A DNA stretch of 13,508 bases, taken from contig VBJP01000002.1 of the NCBI GenBank assembly GCA_005880165.1, positions 1 through 13,508 on the forward strand. The letters are read 5' to 3'. This stretch comes from Chloroflexota bacterium (GTDB lineage Bacteria > Chloroflexota > Limnocylindria > QHBO01). The notes beneath the pieces were generated by a model. The model was not told where the DNA came from. It made no database searches and worked only from the letters and a program-made list of their open reading frames with translations. A program made the translations under genes and the position numbers. Positions 6,188-12,203 of the stretch are shown one piece after another; position 1 is the first letter of the stretch, and each line of letters starts with the position of its first letter.

Positions 6188-7219
6188 ATGACCTCCACCG
6201 TCACCCAGACCAGCGGGCAGCCGGCGCCGTCGCGGCCGGTGCGCGAGCGTGTCTTCAGCGGGATCCAGCCATCGGGGGCGTCGCACCTGGGCAACTACCT
6301 GGGAGCACAGGTCAACTACGTCAAGCTGCAGGACGAGTACGACACCATCTACGGCATCGTGGACCTGCACGCACTGACCACGGTCCACGACGGAGAGGAG
6401 ATGCGACGCCTCTCGCACGAGATGGTGCTCGACCTGCTGGCCGTGGGCCTCGACCCGGAACGGTGCGCCCTTATCCGCCAATCCGACCTCCCTGAGCACG
6501 CGGAGCTGGCGTGGATCTTCAATACGGTCGTCCCGGTCGGGTGGGTCGAGCGCACGCCCACCTACAAGGAGAAGCGCGAGCAGGGCGTCGACAACACCAT
6601 GGGCCTGCTCGACTACCCGGTGCTGCAGGCCGCGGACATCGTCATCTACAAGGCGAGCCGCGTGCCGGTCGGCAAGGACCAGGCTGCGCACCTGGAGCTG
6701 TCGCGCGAGATCGTACGGGCCTTCAACCGTCGCTACGGACCGATCTTCCCCGAGCCGCAGCCGGTCTACACCGACGCGCCCATCGTGCTTGGCACCGACG
6801 GCCAGCGCAAGATGAGCAAGAGTGCGGGGAACACGATCCCGATCTTCGCCGAGCCGGACGAGATCCGGAAGATTGTCATGAACATGGTCACCGACCCGCA
6901 GCGCATCAAGCGGACCGACCCCGGGAGACCGGAGATCTGCAACGTGTGTCAGCTCCACCGCTTCTTCGGCGCGGACTACCTGCAGATCCAGGACGGTGAG
7001 CGCACGGCGCGGACAGGGTGCGTCGACACCAAGCAGCTGCTGGCCGAGCGGATCATCGAGCATTTCAGACCGATGAAGGCGAAGCGCGACCAGCTCGCGG
7101 CGAATCCCGACCACGTCGAGGAGGTGCTGGCGGCCGGGGCGGCGAAGGTCCGTCCGATCCTGGAGGCGACCATGGCCGAGGTTCACGCTGCAGTCGGCAT
7201 CGGTCCCAAGAGGCGCTGA
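6188..7219 (+). CDS. trpS: Tryptophanyl-tRNA synthetase
   Basis: Charges tRNA-Trp with tryptophan using ATP. It is a class Ic synthetase of 343 residues, the normal bacterial length (~330-350). Seen: FSGIQPSG (23-30), the HIGH-like H33-L-G-N (33-36), GIVDLHALT (56-64), a YPVLQAADI segment (143-151) lining the tryptophan site, VPVGKDQAAHLEL (159-171), and KMSKS at 208-212 followed by AGN. The first ~18 residues are a Thr/Pro/Gln-rich lead-in not needed for the fold. A later start is possible but no other start is better placed. No ribosome site precedes the ATG, and a -10 hexamer lies 9 bases upstream, so a leaderless transcript is likely. The next gene starts 7 bases after the stop and should be co-transcribed. 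Confidence 0.97.
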   Translation: MTSTVTQTSGQPAPSRPVRERVFSGIQPSGASHLGNYLGAQVNYVKLQDEYDTIYGIVDLHALTTVHDGEEMRRLSHEMVLDLLAVGLDPERCALIRQSDLPEHAELAWIFNTVVPVGWVERTPTYKEKREQGVDNTMGLLDYPVLQAADIVIYKASRVPVGKDQAAHLELSREIVRAFNRRYGPIFPEPQPVYTDAPIVLGTDGQRKMSKSAGNTIPIFAEPDEIRKIVMNMVTDPQRIKRTDPGRPEICNVCQLHRFFGADYLQIQDGERTARTGCVDTKQLLAERIIEHFRPMKAKRDQLAANPDHVEEVLAAGAAKVRPILEATMAEVHAAVGIGPKRR

Positions 7220-7226
7220 CGATCCG

Positions 7227-8648
7227 ATGCTGCCGCCCAGATTGGACGCAGTTCTCGGGACCCGGGAGCGACGCTGGCTCCTCGCGTTCCTGAGCCTGGG
7301 AAGCGCCTACTTCGCCTCACTGCTGCTGCAGCAGGCGCTCTTCGTGCTTGGCGGCTTCAGCTCGATCCTGCTTGTCCTCTTCCTGGCCTGGCTGATGGCC
7401 TTCGTGATGGCGCCTTTCGTCAACACGCTCGCCCAAGGCCTGCACATGCCGCGAGGCCTGGCGACCACGATCGTCTACCTCGTCGCACTCATCGCCCTGG
7501 GGGCCTTGATCTTCGGACTGGTGACGGCCATCACCGAGCAGGTTCGTGAGGTGAGCCGTACGTTCCCGGCCACCGCGAGCCAGGTGGAGGCGACGTTGCG
7601 CACGTGGCAGCAGTCGCCAATCTTCAGCCGCTTCAACGTCAATCTGGTCGAGGCGTTCGGAACTCTGAGCAAGAGCCTGGGATCGGTCGTCGGCGCCGTC
7701 TTCGGGCAGGCGCAGGCGATCGCAGGCGCGACCATCGGCGCCATCGGCTCATTTGTGCTGAGCCTGATCCTGTCGCCCTACATGGTCATGGACAGCGAGC
7801 GGATCCTGAGCCGCATCAACCGAGTCGTCCCCAACCGCTACAACGACGAGCTCGAGATCTTCGAGCGGACGGTGGCGCGCGCCTTCGGCGGCTTCCTGCG
7901 CGCGCAGCTTGTGCTCGTCGCGTTCCAGGCCATCCTCGTCACCTTGATCTGGGTCATCTTTGGCCTGCCGTACCTGTTCCTGGTGGCCACGCTCTCCGCG
8001 CTCGCCATGTTCATCCCCTTCTTCGGGCCGCCGCTGGCGCTTGTCCCGCCGATCATCGCCGCCTGGTTCTACGGGTCCGCCTGGTTCCTGCCTATCGCAA
8101 TCGTGCTGATCGCGGTCCAGACCGTGGCGGTGAACTGGCTCCAACCTCGGCTCATGCGCGGCGCGCTGGGCATGCACCCGATCCTGGTGCTCGTCGCGTT
8201 GCTGGTGGGAGCGCAGGTAGCGGGCGTCTGGGGCGCGCTGTTCGGCATCCCGGTCGTCGCCGTCCTCCAAGTATTCCTCAACTACTTCCTCTGGAGCGAG
8301 GTGCCGAACGTCGCCCTCCCCGTCAGCGAGCGCCTCGCCCACCTCGACGAGGCGACCCTCGTCAAGGTGGAGAAGCAGCAGATCTCGGACGAGACCCATC
8401 CGCACATCCACGTTCACCGGTCGCTGCGTGCCGACGGCAGGGAGGAGTACGAGATCGTCGTCGACGAGGACGAGGACTCGGAGGCTCACGACCGCGCCAC
8501 GAAGCTCGACTCGGCGCAGGAAGCCGTGAGTTCCGGCCCATCCGCCTGGAGCGAGCCGCGGTCAGAACCGCCCGTGACACACGCCGACGACGAGCCTCGA
8601 CGCGGCGAGGAGCGCGCACCCGGGATCCCCGACGAGGCCGGCCTCTAG
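7227..8648 (+). CDS. AI-2E family (PerM-like) transporter with long charged cytosolic tail
   Basis: A multi-pass inner-membrane protein of the AI-2E/PerM/YdiK family, 473 residues where ~350-370 is usual. Seen: hydrophobic helices at about 18-40, 42-68, 78-100, a central soluble stretch (about 103-150), further helices at about 160-185, 225-245, 247-275, 284-303 and 318-350, and the family signatures F-I-P-F-F-G-P-P (262-269), Q-P-R-L-M-R (306-311) and G-V-W-G-A-L-F-G-I-P-V (333-343). After about 355 comes a ~115-residue hydrophilic tail with H-P-H-I-H-V-H (391-397), an acid cluster D-E-D-E-D-S-E (413-419) and a Ser/Pro/Glu-rich end. Family members have been linked to autoinducer-2 export or Na+/H+ antiport. 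The substrate here cannot be told. It lies 7 bases after trpS, and its TAG stop coincides with the stop of btuD on the other strand. Confidence 0.88.
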   Translation: MLPPRLDAVLGTRERRWLLAFLSLGSAYFASLLLQQALFVLGGFSSILLVLFLAWLMAFVMAPFVNTLAQGLHMPRGLATTIVYLVALIALGALIFGLVTAITEQVREVSRTFPATASQVEATLRTWQQSPIFSRFNVNLVEAFGTLSKSLGSVVGAVFGQAQAIAGATIGAIGSFVLSLILSPYMVMDSERILSRINRVVPNRYNDELEIFERTVARAFGGFLRAQLVLVAFQAILVTLIWVIFGLPYLFLVATLSALAMFIPFFGPPLALVPPIIAAWFYGSAWFLPIAIVLIAVQTVAVNWLQPRLMRGALGMHPILVLVALLVGAQVAGVWGALFGIPVVAVLQVFLNYFLWSEVPNVALPVSERLAHLDEATLVKVEKQQISDETHPHIHVHRSLRADGREEYEIVVDEDEDSEAHDRATKLDSAQEAVSSGPSAWSEPRSEPPVTHADDEPRRGEERAPGIPDEAGL

Positions 8649-9496
8649 GCCATCGGGCGGATCACCGGGACGAGCCGCCGGTGGCCGGCGCTGTCGCGCA
8701 ACGCCTCTACGGCCACCCCAAAGACGCGGTGCACGAGCTGCTGAGTGAGGACCTCGTCAGGGTGGCCGTCGGCGACGATGCGTCCCGCGTCGAGAAGGGC
8801 CACGCGTGGAGCTGCCACGGCGGCCAGTGTCAGGTCGTGAAGAACGGCGACCACCGCGATCCGCCGCTCACGAGACAGCCGCCGGATCGTGTCCAGCAGG
8901 CTCACCTGGTGTGCCAGGTCCAGGTGCAGCGTCGGCTCGTCGAGGAGCAGCAGCCGGGGTTCCTGCGCCAGCGCCATTGCCACCAGCACGCGCTGCCGCT
9001 CGCCTCCCGACAGCTCCTCCGCGTATCGCGAGGCCAGGTCATCCGCGGCGGCGTCACGGAGCGCCCGCTCGACCGCCTCCTCGTCCTCGCGCGTGGCCCC
9101 GAACAGGGACCGGCTATGCGGCAGGCGTCCCATGGTCACCAGCTCGCCGACACGGAAGCCGCTCGGCAGCTCCAGGCTCTGGGGCAGGACGGCGATCCGT
9201 CGCGCGAGCTCCATGCGTGACCATCCGCTGGCTGGACGATCGAAGAGCTGCAGCCCACCGGCGTCCGCTCGCAACGTCCCGGCCAGGAGACGCAAGAGCG
9301 TGGTCTTGCCGCTCCCGTTGGTGCCGATCAGCGCAAGCAGCTCCCCCGCCGCGATCGCAAGGTCGACGCCGCGCAGCACCTCTCGCCTGCGACCCGCGGG
9401 CAGTGGGTAGCTGAAGGTCAGGCCCGTGGCTCCGGCGACAGGCGCAGCTACGGTGGCCTCGATAGCGCCGGCGGCCTCGAGTGGCTCCACGGTCAC
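8645..9496 (-). CDS. btuD: Cobalamin ABC transporter ATP-binding protein
   Basis: The ATPase that powers B12 import from the cytosolic face of the permease. It is 283 residues with all ABC motifs visible: Walker A GTNGSGKT (58-65), Q-loop Q106, signature LSGGE (162-166), Walker B LLLLDEP (182-188), D-loop H-L-D-L and switch H220 in V-L-H-D. The order of motifs and the R-R-I-A-V-L-P-Q segment are typical of the FecE/BtuD group. The GTG start (9496-9494) overlaps the btuC stop as GTGA. The first ~22 residues form an Ala/Glu-rich extension before the nucleotide-binding domain. The B12 assignment rests on the riboswitch ahead of the operon, since protein sequence alone cannot separate B12 from haem or siderophore systems. 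Its TAG stop shares the palindrome CTAG with the convergent gene. Confidence 0.92.
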   Translation of the reverse strand: MTVEPLEAAGAIEATVAAPVAGATGLTFSYPLPAGRRREVLRGVDLAIAAGELLALIGTNGSGKTTLLRLLAGTLRADAGGLQLFDRPASGWSRMELARRIAVLPQSLELPSGFRVGELVTMGRLPHSRSLFGATREDEEAVERALRDAAADDLASRYAEELSGGERQRVLVAMALAQEPRLLLLDEPTLHLDLAHQVSLLDTIRRLSRERRIAVVAVLHDLTLAAVAAPRVALLDAGRIVADGHPDEVLTQQLVHRVFGVAVEALRDSAGHRRLVPVIRPMA

Positions 9497-10593
9497 GAGT
9501 TCCCCACCACCACCCGACGCGACCGAACCAGCAGCCCGATGAAGAATGGGGCACCGATCAGCGCGGTAATGATCCCCACCGGGATCCCGCCCGCCAAGCG
9601 CGCCCCAAGGTCGGCAAGCGCGAGGAGCGCGGCCCCGAACAGCAGGCTGGCCGGCAGCAGGAGCCGATGGTCCGGACCCATCGCCAGGCGCAGCAGGTGC
9701 GGCACCACCAGCCCCACGAATCCGATCGTGCCCGAGATCGCCACCACCGCGGACGTGGCGAGGCTGGCGAGTCCGGTGAGCAACAGGCGCTCACGATGCG
9801 GATCCACGCCCAGGTGGCTCGCCTGCGCCTCGCCAAGCAGGAGGACGTTCAGTCGGCGCCATCGGGCCAGCAGCAGGAGCAGGCTCACGATGACCAGCGG
9901 GATAGCCAGCCCCAGATTGCGCCAGCCTGCTCCGTCGAGCGATCCCATCAGCCAAGCGAAGATCGCTCCCAGGTGGTTCCCGGAGAGGTACATCAGTAAC
10001 GCGACGCCAGCAGCGAGGACCGATGACACCGCATAGCCGGTGAGCAGCAGCGTCACCGCTCCCCCTCGCGCCGCGCGCGCGATCGCGGAGACGAGCAGGA
10101 CCGCGCCGAGACCACCGCCGAAGGCCAGCACCTGCACCGCACCGACGCCGAGCCAGCTGCTGGCGGCACCCACCGCCAGACCGGGGAGCAGGACGGGCAA
10201 CATCAGCGCCGCAATAGCCCCGAGCGAGGCACCCGAAGCGGTGCCGATGATGTACGGGTCCGCGAGCGGATTGCGCAGGACGGCCTGGAAGGTCGCGCCC
10301 GCCACGGAGAGCCCACCGCCCACGAGCATGGCCGTCAGGACGCGCGGGAGCCGCACCTCCATGATGATCTGCTCAGCGGGCGCGCTCCAGGTGACCTGTG
10401 CCGGAACGCCCAGCAGCCGGTGACCCAGGATCGCGGCGGTGTCGCCGAGGCCCACCCCCACCGAGCCGAGCGCCAGGGCCACCGTTCCGGCGACGAGAAG
10501 AAGCAGCAGGCCGCCGCCGAGCACCAGGCTCGCCTTGGTCAGGCTCGGGCCACCGACCAGGGTGCGCGGAGTGACGGCAGCTGCGGCGCGCAT
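9493..10593 (-). CDS. btuC: Cobalamin ABC transporter permease (FecCD family)
   Basis: The membrane channel of the B12 importer, 366 residues and about ten hydrophobic helices, working as a dimer in the cytoplasmic membrane. Seen: a hydrophobic first helix (about 21-44), R-L-P-R (81-84), the FecCD hallmark around 92-113 (G-G-G-L-S-V-A-G-A-T-F-Q, then R-N-P-L-A-D-P), G-T-I-G-F-V-G-L-V-V-P-H near the ATPase-contact loop, and a C-terminal G-I-P-V-G-I-I-T-A-L-I-G-A-P-F-F. The ATG (10593-10591) shares one base with the btuF stop (TGATG) and its stop overlaps the btuD start. The order binding protein, permease, ATPase is standard. As with BtuD, substrate identity comes from the upstream riboswitch. 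Confidence 0.93.
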   Translation of the reverse strand: MRAAAAVTPRTLVGGPSLTKASLVLGGGLLLLLVAGTVALALGSVGVGLGDTAAILGHRLLGVPAQVTWSAPAEQIIMEVRLPRVLTAMLVGGGLSVAGATFQAVLRNPLADPYIIGTASGASLGAIAALMLPVLLPGLAVGAASSWLGVGAVQVLAFGGGLGAVLLVSAIARAARGGAVTLLLTGYAVSSVLAAGVALLMYLSGNHLGAIFAWLMGSLDGAGWRNLGLAIPLVIVSLLLLLARWRRLNVLLLGEAQASHLGVDPHRERLLLTGLASLATSAVVAISGTIGFVGLVVPHLLRLAMGPDHRLLLPASLLFGAALLALADLGARLAGGIPVGIITALIGAPFFIGLLVRSRRVVVGNS

Positions 10594-11597
10594 CAGGAGC
10601 CGAAGAGCTCCGGATGGATGGCGCGCGCCAGCGCCTCCAGCCCGTCCACGATCCGCGGCCCCGGTCGGGTCGTCACGACGTCGTCGGTGAACGGGATGAC
10701 CTTGCCCGCCCGGACCGCGCTGATCTGCCCCCAGCCGGATCGGGCGCGCACGGCTGTGAGTGCCTTGGCTCGGGTAGCCAGCGTGAGGTCGTAGCTGGCG
10801 TCGCCCAGGAGGATCAGCTCCGGATCGGCGGCGATCAGATCCTCGAGCTGAATCGCGCCGGACTGGGCGTCGCCGGTCACCGGATCGCCGCCGGCCAGGC
10901 TGATGAGTGACGAAAGGAACGAATCATTGCCCGCCGTGTAGATCGTTCCCCCGAAAACGCTTACTTCGTAGAACGTGCGAGGGTGCGCTGCCGCGGCCAC
11001 GACATCGGTCACCGCCTTCACCCGCGCCTGCATGGAGGCCACCGTCGACTGCGCCCTGTCCGGCATACCCAACGCCTCGCCGACCAGGGTGACGTCGTGG
11101 TAGACCCCGGCCAGGTCCTTGGGGTAGAGGATCATGACCCGCAGGCCGAGGTCGGTGAGCTGCTTGATGGCGGCCTCGGGCGTAAGGCCGTTGCCCGCCG
11201 CAAGCACCAGGTCAGGCTGCGCGGCGAGCACCTTCTCGGCGTCCACCTTGGCCTGCACGACGACGTGGGCCACGTTCTTCACACTCGCCGGATAGTCGTC
11301 GAAATCGGTGACGCCGGTCAGGTTCCCGCAGGCGCCGACGGTGCACACGATCTCGGTGTTCGAAGGCGCCAGGCTCACGATACGCGCGGGCTTCTTCGCC
11401 AAGATGATGGTGCGACCAGCGTCATCGGTCAGGGTGAGCGGATACGAGACCCATGGCTCGGGGCTTGGCGTGGCGGACGAGCCGAGGCCGGCCCCCACCG
11501 ACGAGAAGGTCGTCGATTGCGTCTGCCCGCAGGCAGCCAGAAGCAGGGTAATGGCGAGAAGGGGAATGAAGAGAGACCGAACACGAGCGAGGGCCAT
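10593..11597 (-). CDS. btuF: Cobalamin-binding lipoprotein of the ABC importer
   Basis: The extracytoplasmic B12-binding protein that delivers ligand to BtuC, 334 residues. Seen: a lipoprotein signal peptide (1-22) with positive charges R5 and R7, a hydrophobic core and the lipobox L20-A-A-C23, then a Ser/Thr-rich linker (about 24-50) and a TroA/BtuF fold beginning D-D-A-G-R-T-I-I-L, P-A-R-I-V-S-L-A-P-S-N-T-E-I, with A-Q-P-D-L-V-L (105-112 region) and a late A-A-D-P-E-L-I-L-L. The lipid anchor fits a cell with no periplasmic soluble pool, or simply a surface-tethered receptor. ATG at 11597-11595. A GAAAGGGA purine stretch lies about 12 bases upstream, within the region that a riboswitch could hide. 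It heads the operon btuF-btuC-btuD. Confidence 0.92.
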   Translation of the reverse strand: MALARVRSLFIPLLAITLLLAACGQTQSTTFSSVGAGLGSSATPSPEPWVSYPLTLTDDAGRTIILAKKPARIVSLAPSNTEIVCTVGACGNLTGVTDFDDYPASVKNVAHVVVQAKVDAEKVLAAQPDLVLAAGNGLTPEAAIKQLTDLGLRVMILYPKDLAGVYHDVTLVGEALGMPDRAQSTVASMQARVKAVTDVVAAAAHPRTFYEVSVFGGTIYTAGNDSFLSSLISLAGGDPVTGDAQSGAIQLEDLIAADPELILLGDASYDLTLATRAKALTAVRARSGWGQISAVRAGKVIPFTDDVVTTRPGPRIVDGLEALARAIHPELFGS

Positions 11598-11611
11598 GGT
11601 TGATGCCGTTC

Positions 11612-11627
11612 CCTTTCACACGAGGGT
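11612..11627 (-). promoter_or_regulatory. Possible ribosome-site sequestering hairpin of the cobalamin riboswitch
   Basis: On the minus strand CCCT at 11627-11624 can pair with AGGG at 11615-11612 across an 8-base loop. AGGG is part of the GAAAGGGA ribosome-binding stretch of btuF. The stem is only 4 base pairs, so it is a candidate for the off-state rather than a firm call. Confidence 0.35.
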
Positions 11628-11635
11628 CCTGACAT

Positions 11636-11776
11636 CGCGTCCGGCTGGGCGACCTGGCTCCCGGCTCCGCAGCCGCTCTGGCGGCGCGGGGACACGGTTA
11701 CAGTTGCGGGACAGCGCCGGTGTTGCACCGGCTTCGCCATTTGTCCGCCGGCCTTTCGGCGGCGGCACCCGACGCG
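11636..11776 (-). ncRNA. Cobalamin (adenosylcobalamin-type) riboswitch ahead of btuF
   Basis: On the minus strand this leader contains the conserved cobalamin core. The box GCTGTCCCGCAACTGTAA lies at 11715-11698, preceded by the perfect hairpin CCGGTG-caa-CACCGG at 11731-11717, and GCCAGGTCGCC follows at about 11658-11648. The outer P1 helix can be drawn from CGCGTC (11776-11771) and GACGCG (11641-11636). It ends 38 bases before the btuF ATG. No U-run terminator follows the core. A CCCT(8 bases)AGGG pairing just downstream would cover part of the purine-rich ribosome site, so control at translation is more likely than early termination. High B12 should switch off btuFCD. The core assignment is strong. 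The exact edges and class are approximate. Confidence 0.92.
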
Positions 11777-11810
11777 GTCTTCGGTTGGTAACGAGGCGGA
11801 TGGTACCAAA

Positions 11811-11839
11811 CGGCCCGCCGACCTGGGGCCGGCGGGCCG
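11811..11839 (-). terminator. Terminator-like hairpin after the SWIM-motif gene
   Basis: A perfect 10-base-pair GC-rich stem (11811-11820 with 11830-11839) around a 9-base loop, 23 bases after the stop at 11863. On the minus strand the stem is followed by GTTTGG, only a short T-run. It separates the sugar-phosphate/SWIM operon from the B12 operon. It could work as a weak intrinsic terminator or a 3'-end stabiliser. Confidence 0.55.
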
Positions 11840-11862
11840 CGGATGTGCGGTGGACCGGGGAC

Positions 11863-12147
11863 CTATACCCCCGCGGTCACCTGCTCGACGTGGCTGTAGA
11901 GGGTCGTCTCCCTGGCGTGCTCGCTCAGCATGGGGTCGAGCATCTTCTGGGCTGCGAGAGTGTGGGCGCATCCGCCGGCGGTCGCGAACAGGTGACAGTC
12001 ACACTGCCAGCGTTCGTCGTCCAGGCTGATCCGATGGCTGCCGTTGTCGCCGGAGAAGATTGCCTCGAATCGCTGGAGCTTCACTCGGTCGGGCTCGTGC
12101 GCGTACCGCATCGCCTTCTCGACCTTGCCCATCATGCTCGAATGCAC
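11863..12147 (-). CDS. Small protein with a SWIM-type zinc motif
   Basis: A 94-residue protein of unknown role. Seen: a basic N-terminal half (G-K-V-E-K-A-M-R-Y-A), beta-like strands (R-F-E-A-I-F-S-G, S-H-R-I-S-L-D-D) leading into W-Q-C-D-C-H-L-F, then G-G-C-A-H: the pattern C-x-C-x8-C-x-H, which is the SWIM zinc-finger signature. A helix-like tail (H-T-L-A-A-Q-K-M-L) follows. The start was set at GTG 12147-12145 because AAGGAGG lies 9 bases upstream. An upstream in-frame start would overlap that ribosome site, and the ATGs at 12135 and 12132 are alternatives. SWIM domains are known in bacterial SNF2 helicases and other DNA- or protein-binding proteins. Here the motif stands almost alone. It lies 56 bases after the PGI/PMI gene, probably in the same operon, with a terminator-like hairpin after it. 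Confidence 0.82.
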   Translation of the reverse strand: MHSSMMGKVEKAMRYAHEPDRVKLQRFEAIFSGDNGSHRISLDDERWQCDCHLFATAGGCAHTLAAQKMLDPMLSEHARETTLYSHVEQVTAGV

Positions 12148-12161
12148 CGTGGCTGCCCTCC

Positions 12162-12186
12162 TTGGCGCCGGTGCCGCCGGCGCCAA
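12162..12186 (-). repeat. Strong inverted repeat between the PGI/PMI and SWIM-motif genes
   Basis: A perfect 10-base-pair stem with a 5-base loop (TTGGCGCCGG, then its reverse complement). On the minus-strand mRNA its last two bases are the AA of the AAGGAGG ribosome site for the next gene. No T-run follows in this direction, so it is not an ordinary intrinsic terminator. It may stabilise the upstream mRNA end or limit ribosome access to the next gene. Confidence 0.6.
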
Positions 12187-12203
12187 CTTCGTGTCGGCGC
12201 CCG

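Noticed and set aside
6128..7186. A 352-codon minus-strand open frame opposite trpS
   Set aside because: It is a shadow of trpS codons. It has no conserved motif, and trpS on the plus strand has all synthetase signatures.
7604..9220. A 538-codon plus-strand open frame across the transporter gene and antisense to btuD
   Set aside because: It is Arg/Ala/Pro-rich with no recognisable domain. It overlaps two well-supported genes in other frames, as expected in GC-rich DNA where stop codons are rare.
8645..11597. The ABC genes as an iron-siderophore or haem importer
   Set aside because: The proteins alone would allow it, but the cobalamin riboswitch directly ahead of the operon favours B12.
11429..11971. 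A 180-codon minus-strand open frame spanning the cobalamin riboswitch and the start of btuF
   Set aside because: It reads through a structured RNA leader and the btuF signal peptide in another frame, and the peptide is not protein-like.
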